Shown: piece by piece, positions 23,801-33,363 of the stretch
Layout: each line of letters starts with the position of its first letter
How positions within the stretch are numbered: the first letter of the stretch is position 1
From: Paroedura picta
Taxonomy: Eukaryota > Chordata > Lepidosauria > Squamata > Gekkonidae
Assembly (NCBI RefSeq): GCF_049243985.1
Contig: NC_135383.1
Coordinates: forward strand, 30,414,442-30,478,441
Direction of reading: 5' to 3'
Length of the DNA stretch: 64,000 bases
Notes under the pieces: model-generated
Seen by the model: the letters and a program-made list of their open reading frames with translations, nothing else
Database searches by the model: none
Told to the model about the DNA's origin: nothing
Position numbers and translations under genes: made by a program

Positions 23801-25796
23801 TGTGAAAGTTGGAACTTGAAGAAGGAAGACAGGAGGAAAATAAATGCTTTAGAACTATGGTGCTGGAGATGAATGCTATGAATACCACGGACAGCCAAAG
23901 TTACCAACAAGATAGTTTTAGAGAGGAGCAAACCAACTATGTCATTAGAAGGCAAGATATTACGGCTAAAGCTCACTTACTTTGGACACATCATGCGATC
24001 AAACTTGTTAGAAAAATCAATTAATGCTCGGCATGGTCAGCGGCAAAAGGAAACGTGGTCACCAAAGGATCTGCTGGCTTGACACGATCAAAGCCGACCC
24101 AGGGATGACCATGAACCAACTAAAAGAAGCAGACATTGACAGAAACGTATGGTGAAAACTTTCCTATAGAATCACCGAGGGTTGGACATGTCTGAACGGA
24201 TAACATTATCTTTCTCCTTTAATTTTTTTGTTGCACTGTTAATTGGATGACTAACTTACATAGTATAGATTCAAATGGGTAGCCATGTTGGTCTGAAGTA
24301 GCACAATAAAATCAGAGTCCAGGAGCACCTTTAAGACCAACAAAGATTTATTCAGAGCGTGAGCTTTCGAGTGCAAGGAAGTGTGCTTGCACTCGAAAGC
24401 TCACGCCTTTAATAAGTCTTTGTTGGTCTTAAAGGTGCCTGACTGGACTCTGCTTTTATTGTGTTACATAGTATATCTATCCATCACCTGTACTAGCAAC
24501 GTGGGTAAACCGAAAGTCACTTCCATTAGTAGAGCAAAAGATTTCATACTACAGAATTGTATTCTACTCTGGAATTTGTTTCTGTTGGTTTTGGCAAGTC
24601 TCTCTCTGTATAACATATACTTTACATTGTTTTACTCAACTGTAGTTTTTACTGAATTGGCCATGCATGACATGTTTTTTCAATTAAATTTTGTTTTTGT
24701 AGCTTTTTATAGACGGTAATTTATACTACCGTTAAATGTAATACCAGAATGTAATTTGTTTGATTTTTTTATTTTGTATATATCTGACCTATTCTACGTG
24801 TTATAAATGTAACACATAAACTGGCTGATGAGGAGGTCCATCAAAAAACCAATTCCACCAGTGTGGTTTTCAGCCGTCATTTTGAATCAACGGTTACACT
24901 CCTCGTCGTCTACTCAGGAGCCTCAACTCAGTGATTTGTTTCTTGGCTGGATCATCCTCCCTCTGAGAGGTCTTCTGTTTGTTTGGGCCGCTAGCTGGAA
25001 GTCCCACCCAAGCCATTTAGTGACCTGCATGCCAGCTTCTTTTGCGTTCCCCGGTAAGGCAGAGGCCAGGAATTTATTGAAGTCCATCTCAGCAACATGT
25101 TTGAGGAATTGGAGCCCATTTTTAATAGGCTGGAAACAGTTCCCAGAGAGATGTTTTTGTAGCACATATTCTATGAGAAAACTAGGAGAGAAGGGGAAGG
25201 AACAGCTGCATGTGAAACTGCCTGCCAGGTGTGCTTCCCTGCTCCTCCTCCATATGCAGCCAGCTGGGTGACAGACCTGTTGGAGCTGTTCTCACATAGG
25301 AGTTCTGTTAGAGCTCTCTCAGCCCCCGCCACACACACACACGCGCGCGCACCTCACAGGTGTCTATTGTGGGGAGAGGAAGGGAAGGCAAATGTAAGCC
25401 GCTTTGAGACTCCTTTGGGTAATGAAAAGTGGGGTATAAAATCCGACTCTTCTTCTTCTTCCTGTTGGTGAAAGGTGAAAGGTGCAGGAAGAGAAGTGGC
25501 CCTAATTTAGGCAGGGGACTGATGAGTGACGGCATAATTTTAGCCAGTCGTTCATCCAGTGGGTGCTTTCAGTCATCAGCCAGGGATTCCTGCAGATGCA
25601 GATCTTTCTCTCTGGGAACTGAGCTCTGTCCCACCCCTGTGTGGAAGTGCCTTTTTAATTCTGGCCTGTGGTGAGATTTCTCTGCAGCCCGACACTCTGC
25701 AGCAAGTGAACATGAATCTTCTTGTGTCTGTTGCTTTCTAGTTCCACTGTCGCTCAACCGTCTGAGATGCCACCGTCTCCACTGGTTTGGGAGTAA
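5890..25796 (+). CDS. NLK: Nemo-like kinase, last four coding exons (partial, 5' part outside window)
   Basis: NLK is a proline-directed Ser/Thr kinase of the MAPK-like group that phosphorylates TCF/LEF and other factors in Wnt, Notch and Hippo signalling. Coding exons seen: 5890-5976 (PSLPVLYTLSSQ...LVFDP, end of the kinase C-lobe), 11537-11735 (SKRISAKDALAHPYL, then the Cys-rich CMCKCC stretch and FEPITNPKFDDTFEKN), 12917-13010 (EIIHQFILEQQKGNRVPLC) and 25742-25796 (STVAQPSEMPPSPLVWE, stop TAA 25794). All boundaries are AG/GT and phases agree (0, 1, 0+2), giving about the last 144 residues. By eye it is nearly identical to the mammalian C-terminus as I remember it (Ile for Val in FEPIT). 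Earlier exons lie left of position 1. The final intron is 12.7 kb and full of LINE/SINE insertions, yet the 55-bp last coding exon is intact. Identity is very secure. Confidence 0.96.
5977..7304. other. NLK intron, no recognised feature
   Basis: No exon or clear element. Poly-G runs are present near 6759 and 7182. Confidence 0.4.
7305..7560 (-). mobile_element. L2 LINE 3' tail, antisense
   Basis: Starts with TTTATTTGTTTATT, then ACCGCCACTCTCAACAATAG and AT-rich TAAAACCCAT sequence, as in the other antisense L2 tails of the window. Confidence 0.6.
7575..8062 (+). mobile_element. CR1 LINE 3' end, sense
   Basis: Sense CR1 3' region (GAGAGGAGACGACTGAGAG, ATCTTCAAGTATTTAAAAGG, the last coding part) ending in CCCACTCTATGATTCTATGA at 8045-8060. 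It is 5'-truncated. Confidence 0.8.
8428..8520 (+). repeat. Three tandem 31-bp repeats
   Basis: Unit starts AGAGAAGTTAGGGCTTCTTG and repeats at 8428, 8459 and 8490 with no or almost no differences, indicating recent duplication. It lies in an NLK intron and has no spacer structure, so it is a minisatellite, not a CRISPR. Confidence 0.85.
8721..10085 (-). mobile_element. L2 LINE RT region, antisense, degraded
   Basis: Minus-strand frames show L2-type RT pieces: LQPVQNAAVRVLTRA (8721-8927), DPFVRPCGVPRGAILFPTLF with DDTQLYLLM (9226-9435), and LDLYQSGFHPGQGVETVLV with LVLLDLSATSEMVNHELL (9469-9768). Several frame changes separate them. About 1.3 kb of an originally longer element. Confidence 0.8.
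10400..10510 (+). mobile_element. L2 3' tail, sense
   Basis: TTGTTTTTACCTGCCGAGAG then GGCAGGTAATAAATAATAAT and an (AAC)n tail, the sense counterpart of the antisense L2 tails elsewhere. Confidence 0.55.
10586..11011. mobile_element. hAT-type non-autonomous DNA transposon
   Basis: About 430 bp with inverted ends CAGTGGTCCCCAACC and GGTTGGGGATCGCTA, the usual Charlie-like hAT termini. The 8-mer CTGTAGAG flanks it on both sides (10578-10585 and 11012-11019), as expected for a hAT target duplication. No transposase remains. Confidence 0.8.
12278..12385 (-). mobile_element. CR1 3' end fragment, antisense
   Basis: AGAATCATAGAATCATAG, GGGGCCATACAGGCCATCTAG and CAACGCAGGATCAGCCC mark a truncated CR1 3' terminus in the NLK intron. 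Confidence 0.75.
12490..12615 (+). mobile_element. SINE 3' half with L2-type tail, sense
   Basis: TGTCTGTTGTGGGGAGAGGA then GTAAGCTGCTTTGAGACTCC, the 3' body of the second SINE family of the window; the tRNA-like head is missing. Confidence 0.65.
13790..13909. mobile_element. hAT palindromic MITE, copy 1
   Basis: 120-bp near-palindrome starting CAGGGGTAGTCAA and ending TTGACTAGCCCTG, flanked by the perfect 8-bp duplication ATCTAGTC (13782-13789, 13910-13917). It is inserted in the antisense CR1. Confidence 0.9.
15095..15210 (+). mobile_element. SINE 3' half with L2-type tail, in CR1
   Basis: TGTCTGTTGTGGGGAGAGGA, GTAAGCCGCTTTGAGCCTCC and a (CTT)n end. It sits inside the antisense CR1, whose frame resumes at the far side. 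Confidence 0.7.
15700..18470 (+). mobile_element. L2-clade LINE, long sense copy (EN and RT)
   Basis: Sense frames in order: apurinic endonuclease (15983-16795: LVLCNARSINNKTSTLRHFF, LACVTKTWV, LLILGDFSVH, HTLDLIF), linker (17051-17341), RT start (17342-17689: EGAVVCPLLKKTSLDPQDPASYRP-like) and RT core (17728-18474: GFHPGHRVETVLVALTDD, IVLLDLSSVFDIVDHELL, YADDTQLYLLM). The QYADD box and LDLS.FD.VDH motif place it in the L2 clade. A few frame changes and stops inactivate it. The 3' end is absent, cut off where a Helitron-like terminus begins at 18471. Confidence 0.9.
18471..18717 (-). mobile_element. Helitron-like element, 3' end on minus strand
   Basis: On minus, the hairpin GCCCGTTGTATTC / GGATACAATGGC is followed by TTTGCCA and CTAG (18474-18471) then T. 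The other end is not defined; a SINE follows at 18721. Confidence 0.5.
18721..18995 (+). mobile_element. tRNA-derived SINE (family A), copy 1
   Basis: Head GAGCCTCTTGTGGCGCAGAG holds an A-box-like GTGGCGCAGAGTGG and a B-box-like GGGAGTTCAATCC. The body ends GGTCAGACATGACTCGGTGC... and TACCTTTACCTTT. Two more near-full copies (20939, 43374) share its orientation. Confidence 0.85.
19145..19600 (+). mobile_element. CR1 LINE 3' end, sense
   Basis: GGGCTGAAATTAATTCAAAAG, then the 3' UTR variant with TGGATTCTGGAGATTTTTGG and CTAGATGACCTGGTC. It is 5'-truncated. Confidence 0.75.
19655..20825 (-). mobile_element. CR1 LINE, antisense, with inserted SINE
   Basis: Starts at AGAATCATAGATTTGGAAGG, continues through the RT C-terminal region (20211-20556: VLGCINRGLPSK; 20570-20773: GVSPEWREISSRVAQDSVLG). 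The SINE at 19884-20117 is nested in it. It stops abruptly at 20825, where the fold-back arm begins. Confidence 0.8.
19884..20117 (+). mobile_element. tRNA-derived SINE (family B, L2-type tail), full copy
   Basis: Head GAGAGCCAACTTGGTGTCAT with tRNA-like GGTTTGATTCCCC, the middle TGCAGCCAGCTGGGTGACCT, and a 3' end GAGAGGAAAGGGAAGGCAAT ... AAAAGCGGCATCTAAGAACC. It is inserted in antisense CR1. Confidence 0.8.
20939..21221 (+). mobile_element. tRNA-derived SINE (family A), copy 2
   Basis: Same family as 18721. The 12-bp duplication ACAGTCAACAAA flanks it (20927-20938 and 21222-21233), so its ends are certain. It splits the left arm of the fold-back. Confidence 0.9.
21234..21440. mobile_element. 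Palindromic MITE-like element, copy 1
   Basis: AAAATCAGAGTCCACTGGCA and its inverted partner TGACTGGACTCTGATTTT enclose a near-palindrome around TTTATTCAAGGCGTGAAC. It is followed by CATACCAACATGGCTACCCA. The same element occurs inverted at 24262-24470. The superfamily is not clear. Confidence 0.7.
22090..22320 (+). mobile_element. CR1 3' end, sense, in fold-back left arm
   Basis: TGCTGGATTCTGGAGATCTT, TGGAATAGATGACCCTGGAAG and CAACTCTATGATTCTGTGAT mark a sense CR1 3' terminus. Confidence 0.75.
22335..22500 (+). mobile_element. BovB 3' end, sense, in fold-back left arm
   Basis: AGAATGAGGTGGCTGGATGG through GATGGGTCGGACACGACTTG and an A-rich end: the last part of BovB ORF2 and its tail. Confidence 0.8.
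23000..23500 (+). mobile_element. L2 LINE 3' end, sense, at centre of fold-back
   Basis: 23003-23263 encodes the end of L2 ORF2 (ALTWWNELPEELRALPELSTF-like, CKTELFRQAYDQG), followed by 3' UTR with GTTGTAAACTGCTGTGAGCC and a TATATAAAGTTAAGTAATAA end. Confidence 0.8.
23745..24210 (+). mobile_element. BovB fragment, sense, in fold-back right arm
   Basis: TCTTCCCCATAACAACCCATG, GGAACTTGAAGAAGGAAGAC, AAGCTCACTTACTTTGGACA: BovB ORF2 3' region, diverged more than the 22335 copy. Confidence 0.65.
24262..24470. mobile_element. Palindromic MITE-like element, copy 2 (inverted)
   Basis: Same family as 21234, opposite orientation, with a possible TTACATAGTATA duplication at both sides (about 24258 and 24463). 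Its position in the right arm does not mirror copy 1, so the two are independent insertions. Confidence 0.7.
24744..25234. other. NLK intron, no recognised feature
   Basis: No exon or clear repeat; sequence to the right of the fold-back does not continue the CR1 seen on its left. Confidence 0.4.
25235..25465 (+). mobile_element. SINE family B copy with (CA)n, sense
   Basis: ATGCAGCCAGCTGGGTGACA, an internal (CA)n/(CG)n at about 25330-25352, then GGGGAGAGGAAGGGAAGGCA and GTAAGCCGCTTTGAGACTCC. It lies about 280 bp before the last NLK exon. Confidence 0.7.
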
Positions 25797-27560
25797 ATGT
25801 GGAAGATTTTTTTTTATGTACTACTGAAGACATAATGTAGCTTTCCACTGGATTCTGGGATTTGCAATTCTGGAGGTTTAATCATGCTTGTACTGTAATT
25901 TTACTAATGAAGTTTTAAAATTTAACAACCACTATCCTTGTATGATATATGAATAAGACTAGGCTTTTAATCTTGTCAAGGGTGGGGTCGTGCTTTTAGA
26001 AGAGAAATATTTTATCCAGAGTTGCACATGATTTTTATGAATTTTAGTGCAGCTATAATTTTTTTTTTTTTGCTTGGCTCTGAACAAAACTGAAGATTGA
26101 ACCAAACTGGGAAAGTTGCTATTTTTGTGTTCCTTCCCCCCACTTTCTTTCCCTGCCCCACTTCCCGCCCACTTCAGATATTGTGCAGACAGAAAAGATG
26201 TTTTGATATTGAGCCATTCCTGAAGGTTTGGGATTTCCTTTCTTAAAAAAGAGTTAGGGAATACAGATGTCGCGACCGGTCATGAAGTCGCATCAGAGGG
26301 CAGGGGCCCAGACTCCGGGAGCAGGGTCACCTGAGGGTCCCCGTCCTCTGTGTAGCTTTTCACTTGCGCTGTGGTGGTGCCTGTGTGCAGTTCTCCTGAT
26401 CAGACGTTGTGAGTAGAGTGACTGCCTTGTCTGTAACTTGGAGAGATGAATGAATGAATGAATGAATGCCCGTTACTGCCCCGACCCTCTCCTTCCAGTA
26501 TAAATAAATATATAAATATATATATTTAATCTATTTTTATTAGAGGTTTTTTCTGCTCTTTTCTTACATAAACATAAACCATCTTTTCCCCCGTCCTCAC
26601 GCATGCATTTGGAAACGTGTGTAAATAATTCCATTGACAAGCTAATTTCAAATAATCTTGATATCCATTGCCATGTATAGAGAGAGGGAAGAAGAAACAG
26701 AAATAGCTTGCACATGTCTAGGTCTGTGAAACTTTGTGATTTTTTTTCCTGCACTAGACAGATGGAAGAAAAGCGAAGAGAAAAAAAAGCACATAGGGAA
26801 TTATGTTAATTGTATTTGTGTCTTTAGGCAACGCTGTGGAAGTCTTGAGATGTCACAGTAGTAAATAACTTTTATTACTTTTTTTGGCTAATTCCTTTAT
26901 CTTATTTTTCTGTTCAAACACTGAATTATTCTGTGCATACATGTGTGTGCACGTGTAAGTGTGTGTGTGTGTATACACACATACATTATGTGTGTGCGTA
27001 TACACACACATACATATATATGTATGTATGTAGGTATGTATGTATGTATGTAAACACAAAACTGAAGGCCTCTACCTCCTGGAGTTATACAACTTGGTTT
27101 GTTTATCTCCACATGTTTTTTTGTTTTGTTTTTTTAAGTTCAGTGTGGAGACTTGAAACTTGAACGTCCCTTTCAACTTTTATATTTAAAAAAATAAAAG
27201 ACAGGTAAATTGTTTTTCACCTGTACAAATAAATAACAAATGGATGGTCTTAAATTTTGACCCAGGGATATAGTAAAAAATAAAAACTGAGGAAGAACCT
27301 TGGTGTTTGTCTTGGACAAGGAACTGTTGAGGTTCTTGTAAGTGATCTGTATTTAGCAGAGTATTTTCGAGAAGGGCGATCTGAGCTGGAACTAATACTG
27401 TTAGCTTAAGTTATGTTTTTTGGAAGTTTTAACTTCAATGAAGTAATTATTTGCTGTGAAAGAGACAAATGTTGAATTTCTTAAACAAAGATGCTGAAAA
27501 TATCTTTGTTTTTTTGTGCGGCTCCTGAGGAATTAAAGAAGAAATAAAACAAAAACTGTT
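25797..27560 (+). other. NLK: NLK 3' untranslated region (probable)
   Basis: Sequence following the NLK stop is AT-rich and lacks obvious LINE/SINE insertions, unlike the adjoining intron, as expected for a long 3' UTR. Poly(A) signals AATAAA occur at 27193, 27279 and 27543; which is used cannot be told. A (TG)n/(TATG)n microsatellite lies at about 26940-27052 and a short (GAAT)n at 26445-26466. The 3' limit is an inference. Confidence 0.6.
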
Positions 27561-28920
27561 GAAGCATTTCAATTCACTTGAATGAAAAACGTGGTTTTTA
27601 ACTTAAAATGAGCCCAGGAAGACACTGGTCCGAAAGGTAAAATCTCAGAGGTTGGTCTGTTCTAAATGTGGCACACTTGCGGGTCACTTTGTAAAATGTA
27701 GATTTGAAGTACAGTGGTGAAAACATTAAATGTGACATTTGAAACAAACGTTGTGTTAAGTCTTCTGTTGTATTCTTTCCCTGTCTGCCGTTGCCTTCAT
27801 AGTCTCTCTGAGGGTTGACGTATTGATTCTGCATCTGTGCAGAACAGCATTCTAGAGCTTTAGTCAGGGAACTGGGACTTGGGCCTCCTTTCCTCATATT
27901 CCAATTGGTGGCTGTTGAGCAAAGATCATCCTGATAGCCCAGGGCCTGGTCTGGGCATTTTGGGATCATTTGCCTAGTGTGCAGCACCCAAACAGAGTGA
28001 CCACTAGACTGAAAACCTTTTCATAATTTTATTCAACTGCAGCAGAACAAAATGACACAGGGATTGTCCCCAAAAGGTTTGTGTGTCGAACAAAGGATTG
28101 CATGAGACTTTATAACATTCCATTGAAGGCAGGGTCAAACCAATAACCTGGGGTCCCCACCCCTTGCACATCCCACAGGACCAGCCCCTGCCATTATGCT
28201 AAGTCATGGGGAAAAGGTTAGAAAAGGCAATTTCGCCTTCTTTCTCAGTCCTCTGGTAACATAAACAATGGCATGATATTGTCTCTGGCCTTGAGAATAG
28301 AACATATCAGCCTTGGTAACATTCCAAAATACAATCAAGAACAGGAATAAGTTTTCTGGGCCTTCTTTTACAAAACAGTTTGGTACACTAAGCTTTTCTT
28401 TACAGAACAATAATTTAATATATATTATTTCACACTCCTGTACATCAGTCCCTCCTCTGGAACTTTTCCAGCGTCTTTGTTTAGACGCAGGGAAAGTTCC
28501 CACCCTGCCCGCTCTGAGGGGGCCCAAACAATTGCAATCTTCCTGTGTGAAGGTGGAGATAAAAACCCATTCCCTAGATCAGATTTAACAATCAATTACT
28601 TGGCCAAATTGTATAATAATTGTCCTTAAAGACCTGTTTCTAAAATAAATAGTTCTATTGAATAACGCTTATTCCAGGGAACTTTTAAACTGTTGTTATC
28701 TAATTTACTTTTAGTGTCTATCCTCAATTTACATGAAGTCAATTACTATAAACTCCCAAAGGCCAATGTTATCCTAAACCATAGGAAAGATTTGCAATTT
28801 GGGCTAAAATACCAAAATATACTTCAGAAGATTTTTTCAACAATGTAGACATAGGCGGTAGCTAGTACTTTAGAGTCTGGGAATCCCATATGAAACAAAG
28901 GAAGTGGAGGGCTATAAATC

Positions 28921-28975
<55 letters not shown>

Positions 28976-30234
28976 TTGCCTAAACACTCTATAAACCAAG
29001 CTCGAGAGAAAGATCAAAGGTGAATGAGGGGAATGGCTGCCTTCCTATAGGTTAACTATATGCTTAGCACATATGAAGCAATTAAATTCAAATACAAATA
29101 GAATGTAGAATATAAATAAAATAGAAACCTTTAAACTTTTAAATCAAGGATTCCTAGAGGTTCATATGCCAAAGTGTTTGCAGTATAGATGTCCTTTACA
29201 CACCTCTCTTAGTAAGCTTCTATACAAAACACTTTTGCTCCCCACTCTGGCCTAGGAACCTGGATAACTGGCACACTTCAAACAATTATCAGATAAAAAT
29301 ACAATTTATATAGAAACATACAAAATTCCTCATGCCGACCCCCCTTCACGAAATAATACGCATAGTGTTCTTTTATTGTGCTTCTTCACGTTCCTGCCAC
29401 TCAGGACTTCTGAGAGCGAACAGGGAGAACATAATAACCATTGATAATTTGGGCTCTTGTAACTTGGGTGATGCTATAATTCTAGCATGTAGAGAACAAG
29501 TTCTTGGTACACAAGCAAAGTGTAGAGTGATGTCAAAAGAAATTAGTGGCAACAATAACAATTGGGCTGGAAAAGAATCTCCAAGCCCTCCTGGCTGCTG
29601 CTCCATAGGCAAGGATAAAGTTCTGGTCAGCACAAGGGGCTGAGATCTGTCCATTTCTGCTTGCTCCTGGGTAAAACAATTTTCTTTTCTTCCTTGCTTC
29701 AATATAGTGGAAAAGGAAGTCACAGCACTACAAACAGGCTGTTACAAACTTCGAATCTCGGAACCACAGGTGGAGGATTAGCCTTAAAACTCAGTCACTG
29801 ATGGATTCAGATTGGATCCCACCCTTCTCTCTGGCCATCTCAGACATGGTGTGCCTCACTTTCCTTGGGAAGCTTAATTCGTCCTGCCTTCCCACAATCT
29901 GCACATGGCAGCACTGATGCAGAGGCTCTCAAGAGATAGGATTCTGGATCCTATAAGCAGGAATCAATATCTTCAGAGAGTTAATATCTGGCCTTTTCAC
30001 TCCTGCCTGTGTCAAGCTCTTGTCTTTGATGGAAATAGAACAAAACAGTTCAAGCAGTCCAAAACTTTTGTTGATTAACAGAGGATTCTTCTAAGAGCAG
30101 GCTTAGGGAAGGAAATACAGGGGCGCACTCACTTTCTTTGTCCCTCCTCTTGACAGGAGAGAGCCACTTAAAAACAGGATAGAAAACAAGAAGTCCAAAA
30201 GAATGAAGGAGGTTTGCTGTTACCTAGTTCCAGG
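27561..30234. other. Intergenic DNA after NLK, unassigned
   Basis: No exon found. The low-complexity (AAT)n array at about 28919-28975 is clear. Much of 28.0-30.2 kb looks like old interspersed repeat (CCTGCCATTATGCTAAGTCA and similar), possibly LTR-derived on minus, but I cannot assign it. Confidence 0.4.
28919..28975 (+). repeat. (AAT)n microsatellite
   Basis: About 18 uninterrupted AAT units. Confidence 0.95.
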
Positions 30235-33200
30235 AGTTATCAGGAAGGGAGGGCTGTTTGTCACCCAAGGCCAGACAGCCTGGCAAGGATCTGGAGGAGC
30301 ACCCAGGATGGCACCTGAGGGCGGGGGACTTCTCTCCCTGGGAACAGGGGGGGGCGTTTGGGCAGGAATGAAACATTGATAAGTGCTTGCTTTCCCTGTA
30401 TCGATCAGAATTGACTACAAATGTTGGATTGATCAGAACTGCTATCAATAAAGCTTTCTTTTAATTCAGAAGCCTAGTTGTTAGTCTGTCTGCCTCTGCC
30501 AGTTAGTCGATTCTCCCAACCTTTCTTCTTCGTGCCGAGATGTCAGACCACAGAGAGGAGCCTGCTCCGGACCAGCTGCAGCAGGACAAGGAGGCGGATC
30601 CCGGGGATGTAGCCGCGCAAGCCACCGGAGGCACGGCCACGGCAACCCCATCCGGGACGCGTCCCAGGACCACTACCCAGACCACTGCCCGATCTGGGTT
30701 AGCCCGGGCCTTGGACAGCCCAGGAATGGACTATTATTTGGAGAGACATGTCACTGGTCGCAGGAGGCTCCCCAGATACAACAAGCCAGCGGGTGTCGAG
30801 TAGGGACCAGCACTGTAACATGGGGTCCCCGACCAGGAGACGGCGATTCTCCTGGAGAATTTGGAACTTCGGGACTGGATGGCGCGAGTGGCTTGCAACA
30901 GTGACCGAAGACCCGGATGAGGACCTGCAGCAGGGCGCCCGTTTCCTTCTGGCCGAGTTGAGGTGCCCGACGCTCGTTCTGGAGGGAGGCATCAGGTTGG
31001 CGGCACTGAGAGGGGCGGCCCGGGAGCCAGCAGCCCCCATTGAGGGCGGAGGGGAACCTCTGGCCCCAACTCAGCCGCCAGTAAACCAACCACCGACCAG
31101 CCAAGCGGCCCCGAATCAGCTGCTGCAGGATGTACCTGCGGGGCAAGCGGCCTTAGCCCCGGAGGCTGCAGGGGATGGGCACCGCTACCTCCGATTCCGC
31201 ACCCACTTCAACTGAGAAGCTGAGGAGTTACACGGGTTCCTGATCCAACTGCAGGGCTACGTAGTGGAGTTTGGCCATACGTTCCAGGACGATGCGGATT
31301 GGGTGCACTTCGTAGGCAATTGCCTGGATGGAGAGGCCGTGAAGTGGTTCATCAGCCTCTACAAGTATGCCCCAACCAAAGTTCGGAATTATGACCGTTT
31401 CATCCGCTGCATGCAAGAGTGCTTTGAGGATGCCTTCAAGGCGGAAACGGAGGAGGAGAACCTGCAAAGCCTGAAGCAAGGATTGATGTCGTTGGCACAG
31501 TACACCCATGAATTTCGAAAATTAGTGGTTTCCATCCCGCACTGGGTGGAGGCGCAAACAGGTCCAGGCGTTCCGGAAGGGATTGTGCAAGGACCTGGCC
31601 AAGAACTATCTGAACCTGGATGACATGGAGACCATGATGGGCTGAGTCAGACTGATGGGAGAAGTGGAGAAGAGGATGCGTTTGGCGGCCCAACTGGAGG
31701 AGGACAAGCCCAAGAGTGGGAAGAAATTAGCGGCGGAGCACACACGGCGCCGTGAGAAGGGGCTCTGCCTGGGATGCGGAGGGCAGGGGTACTTCCTTGC
31801 CAACTGCCCATCCAAGAAGACCAAGTCATCGGGCCAAAAGAAGACCCCGGGGAAGACTACCCCCAGCAAGCCCCCCACCGGACTGGCCAAGGGACCGTCC
31901 ACCGGGAAGAAGACAGCAAATGCGCTCCTGACTCCTCTACTGGAACCCATTGGCTACTCATCTTCGTCTACTAGCGAGAGCGCAACAGACGATGGAAGAG
32001 CGTCCCTGGAACCGTCAGGAAATGAGTCCCATTCCCCTACTGCTCCTCCCAATGACTTTGACTGTTCCTGGGACAGGGAGGAGAGTGGGGGTGCAGGGCA
32101 TTCTAGACTGTGAGTGTACCCGGACCCTGATTAATCTGACCCTGGTCCAGACTCGGGGTGGGGGTGGAGCCACTCTGCAAGCCGCTCCTTTTGCCCAAAT
32201 GGATGGCAAATGTGTGAGGGGGGGGGAGGCAGTGTCTCGCGCCCTTCCACTGGACTTAGAAATCTCAGAACATTGGGAGCGGATTCAGCCAGTGGTGGCT
32301 CTGAGTGCAGCTTTTCTGTTTGTGTTGGGGCTGGACTAGCTGTGCAAGCATGATCCCGGTGTGCGCTAGAGATCCTGGGTACTCCATTTTAATGACCCAG
32401 GTTGTCAGCATCACTTTCGATGGGCAGTGCAGGGAAGTGTAATGGAAGGGCAGCACAAACACGCAGCAGTATGCCGTGCCGAGCCCCCAGGCTTGCCTAG
32501 GGAACACTGGGACTTACTGGATGTTTTCAAGGAAAAGGCGTGCAATCTATTGCCGCCCCATCGAGGGACGGACTGTGCCATTGAACTAAAGCCAGGATAG
32601 CTGTTTCCCAAAGTGAAATTGTATTTCATGAGCCCCCGGGAAATGGCCGAGCTGTGGGCTTTCCTGGACAAAAACTTGGCATGGGGCTTTACCCGGCCCG
32701 CAACCTCCTCCATGGCTGCGTTGTTTGTGAAGACAAAAGATGCTAAGGCATGCTAAGGCTGTGCACAAATTACTGGGGGCTGAATGTGGTGTCAACCTCC
32801 AATGCCTACCCCCTTCCCCTGATCAAAGATCTGCTCGGCCACCTAGGGAAGGCACGAGACTTTATGAAGCTGGACCTGGGGGAGGCAATTTGAATATACT
32901 GCCATGCCGTTCGGATTGGCCAGCGCACCTGGCGTGTTCATGAATGTAATTAATTAAGTGATGTATGACTTGTTGTACAAGGGAGCTCTGGTCTACCTGA
33001 ATGACATTCATCTGTATGCAGAAAATCCCTCTGAGCATGTGCAGTTGGTACGAGAGGTTTTGCACCACTTGCGGGAAAACCATTTGTATGCCAAGCTGTC
33101 TAGGTGTGAGTTTCACAAGGACTGGGCTACAGGATCTCCCCTGGAGGCATGGAAAGGACCCTGGTAAGGTCCAGGGCTTGTTGGCATGGGAACCCCCTAG

Positions 33201-33304
33201 CACGCAAGCAGCTGTAAAGCTTCTTGGGGTTCACCAATTTCTATCGTTCTTTCATTCCCAACTTTGCCAGCCTCCTCGAGCCTTCAGGAAGAGGCGGGAT
33301 ATAA

Positions 33305-33363
<59 letters not shown>

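Larger units (their letters stand above)
20826..24743. repeat. Imperfect 3.9-kb fold-back (long inverted repeat) with nested insertions
   Basis: Three pairs of segments are reverse complements, in mirrored order: 20826-20937 with 24630-24743, 21440-21640 with 24476-24625, and 22540-22733 with 23535-23735. By eye identity is about 85-90% in the inner pair. The outer ends read ATTACATTTAA and TTAAATGTAAT. The left arm holds a SINE, a palindromic MITE, a CR1 3' end and a BovB 3' end; the right arm holds a BovB fragment and a second MITE; the centre holds an L2 3' end (about 23000-23500). No transposase is visible. It may be an old fold-back transposon or a segmental inverted duplication. Confidence 0.8.

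Noticed and set aside
27990-30230. A further LTR element or host gene between NLK and the Gypsy fossil
   Set aside because: No paired ends, no coding domains and no exon could be recognised; left as unassigned.
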